Origin: Eriocheir sinensis
Lineage: Eukaryota; Arthropoda; Malacostraca; Decapoda; Varunidae
Direction: 5' to 3'
DNA length: 64,000 bases
Assembly: GCF_024679095.1 (NCBI RefSeq)
Contig: NC_066517.1
Coordinates: 21,965,040-22,029,039 of the forward strand
Shown here: positions 28,460 to 37,560 of the stretch, piece after piece
Layout: every line of letters begins with the position of its first letter
Position numbering within the stretch: position 1 is the stretch's first letter
Notes under the pieces: model-generated
Told to the model about the DNA's origin: nothing
The model's database searches: none
Seen by the model: only the letters and a program-made list of their open reading frames with translations
Position numbers and translations under genes: made by a program

Positions 28460-30796
28460 TTAGTTAGAGAAAGCCACGCTACCCACCGATTTGAAGGACG
28501 GCAAGTTGCGAGAGGTGGCAGCGGCGGCGGCGGGGGAGTCTGCGGCGGCGGGGGAGGAGTCTGCTGTGCTGTTCCTCTTACGCTGTTCCTTATGCTGTCT
28601 ATGCCGTCTGCTGGAGGACTCTGGTGCATCCTCCTCATGGGACTTATGCTGTTTATGCTGTTTGGTTGATGTGGTGGCGAGCTCAGCATCGTCCCAATAG
28701 CGTTCTTCTTTTGTTTTGTGTTTGTTTGTTGTGGTCGGTAGGTCTTCCTCGTCCCAGTCATGCTTTTCCTTTTGTTTCTTTTTGTCCGTCGTGGTGGAGT
28801 CTGGAGAGTCCCCCCAATAATGAAGCTTTCGTGTTCTCTGTTTTCCTCCCGTTGTTGGAAGCTCTTCGTCATCGTCGTCATCCCAGAGTTGCTGTTCCTT
28901 AGACTTCTTCCTGTCTGCTGGGATGGAGAGGTCGGTATCTTCCAAATGATACGGCTTACGTGTTCTCTGTTTGTCCGCTGTTGTTGAAATCTCCTTGTCG
29001 TTGTCATCCCAAATTTGCTGTTCCTTAGCCTTCTTCCTGTCTGCTGGGATGGAGAGGTCGGCGTCTTCCAAATAATACTTCTTTCGTGACCTCTGTTTGT
29101 CTGCCGTTGTTGGAAGGTCCTCGTCGTCGTCATCCCAAAGTTGCCGTTCCTTAGACTTCCTCCTGTCTGCTGGGATGGAGAGGTCGGCGTCTTCCAAATA
29201 ATACTTCTTTCGTGACCTCTGTTTGTCTGCCGTTGTTGGAAGGTCGTCGTCGTCGTCATCCCAGAGTTGCTGTTCCTTAGCCTTCCTCCTGTCTGCTGGG
29301 ATGGAGAGGTCGGTGTCGTTCAAATTGTAATGCTTTCGTGTCCTAGGTTTGTCCGCTGCTGTTGGAAGGTCCTCGTCGTCATCCCAGAGTTGCTGTTCCT
29401 TAGACTTCTTCCTGTCTGCTGGGATGGAGAGGTCGGTGTCGTTCAAGTAGTGATGCTTTCGTGACCTTGGTTTGTCCGCTGTTGTTGGAAGGTCCTCGTA
29501 GTCATCCCAGAGTTGCTGTTCCTTAGCCTTCCTCCTGTCCGCCGTGCTGGAGTCAGGTAAGTCATCCCAGAGAAGTTGCGTTCTCGCCTTCATCTTGTTC
29601 GCCGTGACAAAAATTTCTTCATCATCCCAGTCATGTTGTTCCTTCGACTTCTTTCTGTCTTCAGCGTCCCCCAAAAGCTGTTCCCTTGATTTCTTTCTGC
29701 CTGCTGTGGTGGAATCCGGCGACTCCACCAGGTAATACTGTTCCTTAGACTTCTTTTTGCCCGCTGTGCTGGAGACGCCCGTGTCCTCCCAGTAGTGCTG
29801 TTTCTTTGCCTTCTGCTTGTCTGTCGTGATGGGAACGTCTTCATCGTCCCAGTATTGGTGTTCTCTGGCCTTCTTCTTGTCTGTTGTGGTGGGCATGTCT
29901 GTGTCCTCCCAGTGATGCTGTTTCTTTGCTTTCTGTTTGTCTGTCGTGATGGGAACGTCTTCATCGTCCCAAAATTGCTGTTCTCTGGCCTTCTTCTTGT
30001 CTGTTGTGGTGGGCATGTCTGTGTCCTCCCAGTGATGCTGTTTCTTTGCCTTCTGTTTGTTTACCGTGATGGGAAGGTCTTCTTCATCCCAGCTATAGTG
30101 TTTGTTTACCGGCTCTGAAAAGTCTGTATCATCCCAGTCATCCTGTTCTCTTGCCGCCTTCTTGTCTGCTGTGCTGGAGACGGCTGTGTCCTCCCAGTAG
30201 TCCTGTTTCTTTGTCTTCTGCTTGGCTGCTGTGATGGAGAGGTCTTCCTCGTCCCAGTAATGCTGTTCTTTAGATTTCTTTTTGCCTGCTGTGCTGGAGA
30301 CGGCTGTGTCGTCCCGGTAATGCTGTTTCCTTGGCTTCTGTTTGTCTGATTTGATGGGAAAGTCTTCATCATCCCAGTAATGCTGTGTTCTTGACTTCTG
30401 TTTATTTGCTGTGCTAGTAAGGGCTTCGTCCCAGTAATGCTGTTCTTTTGCCTTGTGTTTGTCTGCCGTGATGGACACAGCCTCGCCCTGCCCCAGCGGC
30501 GGCTCAGAATGTTTCTTCTTGCTGGACGGGGCAGAGGCACCTTTCTTCACGTGGCCACTCGGGTCCTCACTGCCGTTGCTGCTGCCGTCGCTGGTGCTCC
30601 TACTTCTCTCCACGCCGTTCTTGCCCTTCCTGCTGCTCTCGCTTTCGCTGTTCCGGTGTCGGCGCGTCAAGTGGGCGCGGGGCATGTTGGAGGCCATGGC
30701 CAAGGTCTCCTTCCAGTGGTCAGCGCTGCCGGAGGTGACGCCGCGGCTGAAGGGGATCGCCAGGCTGGTGCTGCGTTGGAGAGGCATGGCGGAGGG
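28460..30796 (-). CDS. Acidic/basic tandem-repeat protein, large exon
   Basis: ATG at 30787-30785 in a good context (CCTCCGCCATGCC), stop TAA at 28462-28460, 775 codons. Residues 1-105 are Ser/Lys/Arg-rich (starts MPLQRSTSLA) with basic clusters RRHR and SSKKKH. Residues about 106-722 are roughly 30 repeats of about 20 residues, pattern TADKxKxxEQxxWDDxDLP. Basic (KKKAKEQ) and acidic (WDDDEDLP) segments alternate within each unit, and units pair into 40-44 residue dimers. Residues 723-775 are a Ser/Ala/Arg tail. I see no signal peptide, membrane segment or known domain; it is probably disordered, and the family is not recognised. The sequence GCCCTCCCCCTTAG ending at 30797 looks like a splice acceptor, which would place the ATG 9 nt into the exon. 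It also supplies an in-frame TAG upstream. GTGGGT at 28486-28481 could be a donor, ending the exon after the codon for Ser at 28487, so the last eight codons are uncertain. Unlike the simple-repeat frames around it, this one keeps codon-level repeats with substitutions and only whole-codon indels. Confidence 0.8.
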   Translation of the reverse strand, partial: PSAMPLQRSTSLAIPFSRGVTSGSADHWKETLAMASNMPRAHLTRRHRNSESESSRKGKNGVERSRSTSDGSSNGSEDPSGHVKKGASAPSSKKKHSEPPLGQGEAVSITADKHKAKEQHYWDEALTSTANKQKSRTQHYWDDEDFPIKSDKQKPRKQHYRDDTAVSSTAGKKKSKEQHYWDEEDLSITAAKQKTKKQDYWEDTAVSSTADKKAAREQDDWDDTDFSEPVNKHYSWDEEDLPITVNKQKAKKQHHWEDTDMPTTTDKKKAREQQFWDDEDVPITTDKQKAKKQHHWEDTDMPTTTDKKKAREHQYWDDEDVPITTDKQKAKKQHYWEDTGVSSTAGKKKSKEQYYLVESPDSTTAGRKKSREQLLGDAEDRKKSKEQHDWDDEEIFVTANKMKARTQLLWDDLPDSSTADRRKAKEQQLWDDYEDLPTTADKPRSRKHHYLNDTDLSIPADRKKSKEQQLWDDDEDLPTAADKPRTRKHYNLNDTDLSIPADRRKAKEQQLWDDDDDDLPTTADKQRSRKKYYLEDADLSIPADRRKSKERQLWDDDDEDLPTTADKQRSRKKYYLEDADLSIPADRKKAKEQQIWDDNDKEISTTADKQRTRKPYHLEDTDLSIPADRKKSKEQQLWDDDDDEELPTTGGKQRTRKLHYWGDSPDSTTTDKKKQKEKHDWDEEDLPTTTNKHKTKEERYWDDAELATTSTKQHKQHKSHEEDAPESSSRRHRQHKEQRKRNSTADSSPAAADSPAAAAATSRNLPSFKSVGSVAFSN
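28900..29480 (-). repeat. Homogenised 123-126 bp coding repeats
   Basis: Five nearly identical DNA copies of a dimer unit. On the + strand each carries CTGTCTGCTGGGATGGAGAG, at about 28913, 29039, 29165, 29291 and 29414. They encode the C-terminal repeats of the 775-residue protein. Period differences are multiples of 3. Confidence 0.85.
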
Positions 30797-30822
30797 CTAA
30801 GGGGGAGGGCAGGGAGGGGGCA
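30797..30822 (-). promoter_or_regulatory. Candidate 3' splice site before repeat-protein ATG
   Basis: On the minus strand a C/T-rich run (GCCCCCTCCCTGCCC, then TCCCCCTTAG) ends in AG nine bases before the ATG. This is consistent with an intron in or near the 5' UTR. Confidence 0.4.
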
Positions 30823-30835
30823 CTGCGGTAAGATA

Positions 30836-31285
30836 ACCCAACCGAGATGAGGCGAAGTAGAGTGACGTGACTTCTTCGGTAAATGTAGTTTGTTTGGGTG
30901 TTTTGTTAGGGTGTGGCGAAGGATTGGCGATATAGACTTCAGAGAGAGCGATGGACACCCGATTTAGACTTCAGAGAGAGCGATGAACACCCGATTTAGA
31001 CTTCAGAGAGAGCGATGAACACCCGATTTAGACTTCAGAGAGAGCGATGGACACCCAACCGTGATGAGGCAATGAAGGGTGATGTAACTTCCTCGGTAAC
31101 TCTGGCCTTGTTTGGGTTGCTGGTGATGCTGTGGCGAAGGACTGACGGTTTAGAGTTTAGAGAGAGCGGTGAGCACCCAATCCAGCGGCGGTAGAGAAGG
31201 GTGACGTGACTTCTTAGGTAACTGTAGTCTCGTTTGGGTGACTGGTGAGGTTGTGAAGAAGAACTGACGGTATAGAGGGCGTGGC
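30836..31285. repeat. Nested tandem repeat upstream of the gene
   Basis: Three copies of a unit of about 115-125 bp (AACCGAGATGAGGCGAAG..., AACCGTGATGAGGCAATG..., AATCCAGCGG...), each with GTGACGTGACTTCTT or a variant. Inside the first copy a 32 bp piece (GACTTCAGAGAGAGCGATGA plus 12 bp) is itself expanded to four copies at 30931-31057. Confidence 0.8.
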
Positions 31286-31493
31286 TGTGGTGATGGTGGT
31301 GGTAGATGCTGTAGTCGTAGTAGTAGTGATAGCTGTTTTCAAGGCCTGGGAGTGGCTGGGTGAACGGCTGGATGGCTCAAGAGGGCGTTGGAGAATTCTT
31401 GGGTCTTTCTAAAGGGTAAGTCAGGAGGGCATGGGGGATGGTATGCAGCTCTCTCGATCCTGTTGAGCGAGGACGGAGGAAGTGAGGGAGAAA
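31286..31493. other. Unique sequence, no exon assigned
   Basis: Between two arrays, upstream of the repeat-protein exon on its strand. Contains GGTAAGT on the + strand near 31417. No convincing exon. Confidence 0.4.
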
Positions 31494-32461
31494 GCTCTTG
31501 ACACCCTTTTTCAACTAGACGACAAAAAGACTTGACGGTGAAGATAGTAAAATGTTCTTGTTTTTTATTCAGCTTGAGAACACTAAAAAAAAAAAGAGAA
31601 AAAAATCACAAAAAATCTCGTCTTTTCAGTTTTATTTTATTTTTTTTGACTTGAAGACGGTGAAGTTAGTCAAAGGTTCTTGTTTCTATTCAGCTTGAGA
31701 ACACACTAAAAAAAAAAAAGAGAAAAAAATCACAAAAAATCTCGTCTTTTCAGTTTTATTTTATTTTTTTGACTTGAAGACGGTGAAGTTAGTAAAAGGT
31801 TCTTGTTTCTATTCAGCTTGAGAAAACACTAAAAAAAAGAAAAAAAATAATTCACACAAAAAGCTCTTAACAGTCTTTTCAGTTTTATTTTATTTTTTTG
31901 ACTTGAAGACGGTGAAGTTAGTAAAAGGTTCTTGTTTCTATTCAGCTTGAGAACACACTAAAAAAAAAAGAGAAAAAAATCACAAAAAAGCTCTTAACAG
32001 TCTTTTCAGTTTTATTATTATTATTATTTTTTTTTTTACTTGACGACGGTGAAGATAGTGAAAAGTTCTTGTTTCTATTCAGCTTCAGAACACACACAAA
32101 AAAAGAGAAAAAAAATCACAAAAAAGCTCTTAACAGTCAATCTTTTCAGCTTGATTTGTTTGACTTGACGACGAAGCCAGTAAAAAGTTCTTGTTTCTAT
32201 TCAACCTGAGAACACAGAAAAAAAAACTTAATTCACACACACTCAAAAAAAAGCTCTTAACAGTCCTTTTCAGCTTGCCTTTAGGACTTAACGACGACGA
32301 AGCAAGTAAAAAGTTCGTTTCTATTCAACCTGAGAGCACAGAAAAAAAAACTTAATTCACACACATACAAAAAAAGCTCTTAACACTCCTTTTCAGCTTG
32401 CCTTTATAGGACTTAAGGTCGGAGAAGTCAGTAAAAAGTTCTTGCGTTTATCCACCTAGCG

Positions 32462-32527
<66 letters not shown>

Positions 32528-32620
32528 AAAAAAAGAAGAAAAACAGATCATCAATTCACTCTCACTTGAAGACGGAAGAACAAATAAGGGAACAGTTCTT
32601 AAAAGTCCTCCCTCGGCCTG
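31494..32620. repeat. ~123 bp minisatellite, nine degenerating copies
   Basis: A block like GACTTGAAGACGGTGAAG starts units at about 31529, 31648, 31771, 31900, 32038, 32162, 32285, 32410 and 32564. Other unit parts are GTTCTTGTTTCTATTCAGCT, an A-run and CTCTTAACAGTC. Similarity falls from left to right. The eighth unit carries an (AC)n insertion (32462-32525). Confidence 0.9.
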
Positions 32621-32800
32621 ACGACGCAACACCGTGAGTCTGAGCGGCGGAAAAAGAGGTTCTGGAGTCCTGTTCTGTCGGGGCATAACAGGACTTCCTT
32701 TTAAGCGGTCCTCAGGGTCGCGCAAATAACACAACGCAATCACTTATAGTCCAGGGTGGCGGCGTGGCCCAAGGCGGTAAGGGGAGATACCGGTGCCCCC
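32620..32800 (-). promoter_or_regulatory. Possible promoter/first-exon region of the repeat-protein gene
   Basis: GC-richer, repeat-free sequence 1.8-2 kb upstream of the ATG. On the minus strand CTATAAG (32749-32743) is TATA-like. A possible donor CAA/GTGAGA lies about 180 bp downstream, inside the array. Weak evidence; position relative to the gene is the main support. Confidence 0.2.
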
Positions 32801-32829
32801 CTCTGTCGGCGAGTAAACAAAGGGAGGCA

Positions 32830-33320
32830 TTTAAAGAGCGAGAAATAGCGAGAAGAGAAAGAGAAGAGGAGAAAGAGAAAGGGAGAAGGAGGAGGAGGAA
32901 GAGACATGAAAATACAGTAAGAAGAAAAATGAGAGAAAAGGAGGAAGGGAAAAAAAAGAAGGAAAATGGAAAGTATATAAAAATGAAAATATTACGTTAA
33001 GGAATGAAAAAAGCGAGAAGAGAAAGAGGAGAGGAGGAAGAGAAAGGGAGGAGGAGGAGTAGGAGACATGAAAATACAGTAAGAAGAAAAAAAAGAGAGA
33101 AAAGAAGGCAGGGAAAAAAAAGAAGGAAAATGGAAAGTATGTGAAAATGAAAATATTACGTTAAGGAATGAAAAAAAAGCGAGAAGAAGAGAAAGAGAAG
33201 AGGAGAAAGAGAAAGGGAGAAGGAGAAGGAGGAGGAGACATGAAAATACAGTAAGAAGAAAAAAGAGAGAAAAGAAGGAAGGGAAAAAAAAAAGGAAAAT
33301 GGAAAGTATATGAAAATGGG
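32830..33320. repeat. 164 bp purine minisatellite, locus 1
   Basis: Three copies, the last truncated. ATTACGTTAAGGAATGAAAA occurs at 32991 and 33155, and GACATGAAAATACAGTAAGA in each unit. The same unit reappears at 35.69-36.25 kb. Confidence 0.85.
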
Positions 33321-33339
33321 GAGGCATTCACAGAAGCTT

Positions 33340-34240
33340 CCCCCTTTCACATTAATTATTTGTAAAGTCCCAAAAAAGAGGTAAATCGTGTACGCATGAG
33401 TGTTCTTTTTTACGTTCATGATACAAAGGCTTTATCAAACTACCATCAGGCTCATAAGACTACCCCTGGAAATGCCCACAACTCCTACGAAAGCCTTGTT
33501 AAATGTATGAACTTGACCCCAGGAAATGCCCACAACTCCTACGAAAGCCTTGTTAAATGTATGAACTTGACCCCTGGAAATGCCCACAACTCCTACGAAA
33601 GCCTTGTTGAATGTATGTGATTGACCCCTGGAAATGCCCACAACTCCTACGAAAGCCTTGTTAAATGTATGAACTTGACCCCTGGAAATGCCCACAACTC
33701 CTACGAAAGCCTTGTTGAATGTATGTACTTGACCCCTGGAAATGCCCACAACTCCTACGAAAGCCTTGTTGAATGTATGTGATTAACCCCTGGAAATGCC
33801 CACAACTCCTACGAAAGCCTTGTTAAATGTATGTGCTGGACCCCTGGAAATGCCCACAACTCCTACGAAAGCTTTGTTGAATGTATGTGACTGACCCCTG
33901 GAAATGCCCACAACTCCTACGAAAGCCTTGTTGAATGTATGTGCTGGACCCCTGGAAATGCCCAAAACTCCTGCGAAAGCTTTGTTGAATGTATGTGCTG
34001 GACCCCTGGAAATGCCCACAACTCCTACGAAAGCCTTGTTGAATGTATGTGCTGGACCCCTGGAAATGCCCACAACTCCTACGAAAGCCTTGTTGAATGT
34101 ATGTGATTAACTCCTGGAAATGCCCAAAACTCCTACGAAAGCCTTGTTAAATGTATGAACTTGACCCCTGGAAATGCCCAAACCTCCTACGAAAGCCTTG
34201 TTGAATGTATGTGCTTGGGTGATAAAATGTTTAAGATTAT
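33340..34240 (+). repeat. Family A copy with internal 54 bp satellite
   Basis: The family A 5' part (CACATTAATTATTTGTAAAG, GCATGAGTGTTCTTTTTTAC, CTCATAAGACTACC) at 33340-33464 is followed by about 14 tandem copies of a 54 bp unit to about 34215, then a family A 3' part (GTGCTTGGGTGATAAAATG). The unit contains CCTGGAAATGCCCACAACTC and CTACGAAAGCCTTGTTGAAT, which occur once in other family A copies. 54 is a multiple of 3, so long repeat-derived frames occur on both strands. Confidence 0.9.
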
Positions 34241-34560
34241 GGAGGAGGAAGAAGGGGAGGAGGAGGCGGAGGAGGGGCAAAATGCCATAAGGAGGAGTAG
34301 GAATTTAGATAAGAAGGAGGAAAGAGGAGAAATAACGGAAACCGAGGAAAAGGATGAAAAGGTGAGGTGAAATATGGACGGAAGGAAGAGAGGAAAAAGG
34401 AGAAAGATGATGATAATCATGATGAGGAAAAGAAGAGGAGAAATAACGGAAACAGAGGAAAAGGATGAGAAAGTGAGGTGAAAGATTTAATATGGAGAGA
34501 AGGAAGAGAAGAAAAAGGAGAAAGATGATGATAACGATGACGAGGAGGAGAAGAATAGAA
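34241..34560. repeat. Purine tandem repeat, ~110-115 bp unit
   Basis: GAGGAGAAATAACGGAAAC recurs at about 34324 and 34435, with GGAAGGAAGAGAGGAAAAAG-like blocks. Confidence 0.75.
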
Positions 34561-34652
34561 ATAAGCCGCCACGTGTCTCCCTCTGGCGACACGTAAACAA
34601 ACCCTCCACGGTGTCTCCCTCTACTGCCCGGTACAAGTTAAGTGCCCACACC

Positions 34653-34854
34653 AGCGTTGTCAAATTATCGTACACACCGTATTGCATTTTCGTAGTTTCT
34701 TACTGATATCTACAGCAAAAACAAACAAATAAACATCAATAAATAACAGTTTTAACGCTAACTTTAATATTCTTTCGTTATTTGTGTAGGTACGAGAGTT
34801 TGAGGCCTAAAAATGATAAATATAATGTGGTGCGTACGATAATGTGGCAACGCT
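34653..34854. mobile_element. MITE-like element with 31 bp terminal inverted repeats
   Basis: Left end 34653-34683 begins AGCGTTGTCAAATTATCGTA. The reverse complement of the right end 34824-34854 begins AGCGTTGCCACATTATCGTA; 26 of 31 positions match. The element is 202 bp, AT-rich inside and has no coding capacity. Flanks are CCACACC and CCACCAC, giving at most a short or degraded target duplication. Non-autonomous DNA transposons have this form; the superfamily is not assigned. Confidence 0.65.
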
Positions 34855-34989
34855 CCACCACACTGTCTCTCTGTGTCGATGATGATGCACAAAGGTCAGC
34901 CGTGAACCAAGACGGGAAAATCAGGTCTCGCGCTGACTAGGCAAGGACAAACGTTGCACCGGGATGAAAGAAAACTGTCGCAACGTTGC

Positions 34990-35690
34990 AAAAAGAGCGG
35001 AAACTAAGAGAGGAAGAGAAGGGGACGGATGAGATGGATGGTGATGAAAAATACAGAAAAGAAATGAAACAGGGAGAAAGAGGAGAAGGGAGGAAGAGTG
35101 GAACCGAACGAGGGAAACTAGAAAAAAAGGAGAAACGGAGGGTAACAAAACTAAACAAGGAGGAGGAAAGGTCAGAGAGGGAGAAAGAGAAGGGAAGAAA
35201 AGTGGAGCATACAGAGAGAAACTAAAAAAAAAGAGAGAGAGAAATAGAGAGCAGTAAAATCTAACTAGGAAGAAGAGAAAAAAAAAGTGGAGGAGAGGGA
35301 AGTGGAGGAGGAGAAAAACTAAAAAAAAAAAAAGAGAGAAATAGAGAGGAGTAAAATTAAACTTGGAAGAAGAGAAAGAAGTGGAGGAGAGGGAAAGTGG
35401 AGGTTACAATAGAACACTAGAGGAGATAAAAGGGGGAGGAGGACGAGGAGGACAAGGGAGGGTATGACTGAGTGACTAAAGAAGGAGATGAGAGTGTGAT
35501 GCAGGTAATGAAGCAACAGGTGAGACGAGCGATAAATTACAGGTAAGTACGGGCGGAGGAAAGGTGAACTGATGCCAAGGAGAACAGGAGGAGGAGGAGG
35601 AGGAGGAAGAGGAGGAGGAGGAAAATGGAAAGTATGTGACGGGGAGATATGCACAAAAAAAAAAAAAAATGAGATGAAGAGGAGGAAAAG
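34990..35690. repeat. Purine tract with ~110 bp degenerate repeat
   Basis: GAAATAGAGAGCAGTAAAAT and GAAATAGAGAGGAGTAAAAT about 95 bp apart (35240-35360), each after an A-run with AACTAAAAAAA. (GGA)n 35587-35622. Confidence 0.7.
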
Positions 35691-36245
35691 GAGATTGAAA
35701 CCCATTAGATCATAAAACAGAGAAAAATGGAGTAGACATGAAAGTACGATAGGGAGAAAAAAAAGAGAAAGTGAGGAAGGGAAAAAAAAGAAGAGAAATG
35801 GAAAGTATATGAAGAAAATAATATAAGGATGTTAAGGAATGAAAAAAAAAAAAAGCTATGAGAAGAGAGAGAGAAGAGAAAGAAAGAGAAAGGGAGGAGG
35901 AGGAGGAGGAGGAGACATGAAAATACGGTAAGAAGGAAGAAAGAGAAAAGGAGTAAGGAAAAAAAAGAAGGAAAATGGAAAGTATATGAAAATGAAAATA
36001 AGAAAGGAATGAAAAAAGAAACAAAGATATGAGAAGAGAAAGAGAAGAGAAAGAAAGAGAAAGAGAGGAGGAGGAGGAGACATGAAAATACAGTAAGAAG
36101 AAAAAAAGAGAAGAGGAGAAAGGAAAAAAAAAGAAGGAAAATGGAAAATAAATGAAAATGAAAATAGGACGTTAAGGAATGAAAAAAAGAGAGGAGAAGA
36201 GAAAGAGAAGAGGAGGAAGAGAAAGGGAGGAGGAGGAGGAGGAGG
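35690..36245. repeat. 164-174 bp purine minisatellite, locus 2
   Basis: About three to four copies of the same unit as 32830-33320 (GACATGAAAATACGGTAAGA, TTAAGGAATGAAAAAAA). Confidence 0.85.
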
Positions 36246-36890
36246 AGGAGAAAGGGGAGGATGACAAAGGGAAAACGAAAGGATGATAAGCCTGAATATA
36301 AAATCGAGGTGAAGGAGAAATGTAGACAGGAGGAGGAGGAGGAGGAGGAGGAGGAGGAAGAAGAAGAAGAAGAAGAAGAAGAAGAAGAAGAAGAAGAAGA
36401 AGAATAGGAGGAGGAGGAGAAGAAAAGAGCAGAAACAACGGGAGAGAAAGAATGAGGAGAGGTGATATATGGACAGAAGGAAGAGAAGAAGAAGAAGAAG
36501 GAGGAGGAAAAGGAGGAGGAGATGGAACATAAAGAAAAGAAAAACAAAAAAAGACAGAAGAGAAGGAGAAGGAGGAGGAAGAGAAGAAAGAAAAAGACAA
36601 GGATAAGGAAGAGAAGAAGGAAAAGGAGGTTAAGGAGGAGAAGGAAGAGAAAGAGGAGGACGAGGAGGAGGAGGAGGAGGAGGAGGAGGCAGAGAAAGAC
36701 AGTCGAGAGAGGGACCAGAAAGTAAAGACCAGTTTTGGGACCCGTTCTCTCACTCTCCCTTCAGCCCCGTCGACCGTCACACTCCTTGGCAATGCTGAAG
36801 GCGGCGGCGCGGGAGGGGCAGGAGCCGGAGGGAAGGAAGGGAAGAAAAACAGGAGAAAGGGAAGTTGGAGAAAGAAAGCGAAGAGGGTAA
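36246..36890. repeat. GGA/GAA purine tract
   Basis: (GGA)n(GAA)n 36330-36405, (GGA)n 36658-36690, A/G-rich around. A short unique GC-rich piece lies at 36720-36830. Confidence 0.85.
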
Positions 36891-36897
36891 AAAAAGG

Positions 36898-37119
36898 GTG
36901 TTGTTTAGGTGAAAGTAAATGGAAAATGATAGGGAAGAAAAAGGAGAAAATGGAAGAAGAAAGAAAGCAACGTGGAGTAAAGGAAGTGAAGGAAGGAAAC
37001 AGATGATAATAGAAATATGGAAGAAAGGGAATAGGGAAAAAAGGAAAGAAAGAAGGAAAGAAAACGTAAAAAGACAGAAAACAACACACAGCAAGGAAGT
37101 GAAGGAAGGAAACCGGTGA
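36898..37119 (+). repeat. 222 bp segmental duplicate, copy 1
   Basis: Nearly identical to 40282-40504, same orientation, starting GTGTTGTTTAGGTGAAAGTA. Confidence 0.9.
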
Positions 37120-37370
37120 GATTGGAAATATGGAAAAAAGGGAATAGGGAAAAAAAGGAAAGAAAGAAGGAAAGGAAACAGAAGACAGAAAAAGGAAAGA
37201 AAGAAGGAAAGAAAACGCAAGACAGAAAAACAACATATAGTAAAGGAAGTGAAGGAAGGAAACAGGTGAGAATGGAAATATGGAAGGAAGGGAATAGGGA
37301 AAAAAAGGAGAGAAATAAGGAAAGAAAACGGAAGACAGAGAAACAACATACAAGGAGATAATGCAGGAGA
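37030..37370. repeat. Purine minisatellite, ~90-115 bp unit
   Basis: The block AAGGAAGTGAAGGAAGGAAA is followed by GGAAATATGGAA and GGGAATAGGGAAAAAA. It repeats three to four times and overlaps the 222 bp duplicate. Confidence 0.8.
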
Positions 37371-37560
37371 GAAGCCGTCAAGATCACACACAAACACACA
37401 AACACACACACACAAAAAAATACACCGTTACTTTACCCTCAGGAGCTTAAGTAAAACGTCAAAACTCCATCAAAAAACACAACAATTTATCTTTTATTTT
37501 TTTTATTTTTTATCATTACCACCTGAACGGCCGAGTCTTATAACATTCCACTAAACGATC
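37371..37560. other. Unique AT-rich sequence, no gene
   Basis: Short (AC)n near 37386-37418. No frame or splice signal of note. Confidence 0.4.

Noticed and set aside
28385..30850. Several + strand frames of 60-140 residues and other minus frames
   Set aside because: Shadows of the 775-codon repeat gene; they stay open only because the repeat unit is a multiple of three.
32456..32743. 95-residue minus frame near the putative promoter
   Set aside because: Ends in an (AC)n translation and overlaps the 123 bp array; no independent support.
33396..34110. Repeated peptide SYESLVKCMNLTPGNAHN as a possible gene
   Set aside because: Comes from the 54 bp satellite; the same core is found non-coding and inverted elsewhere.
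36172..37353. 393-residue minus-strand open frame
   Set aside because: Translation of purine minisatellites; overlapping open frames of similar quality exist in the other frames.
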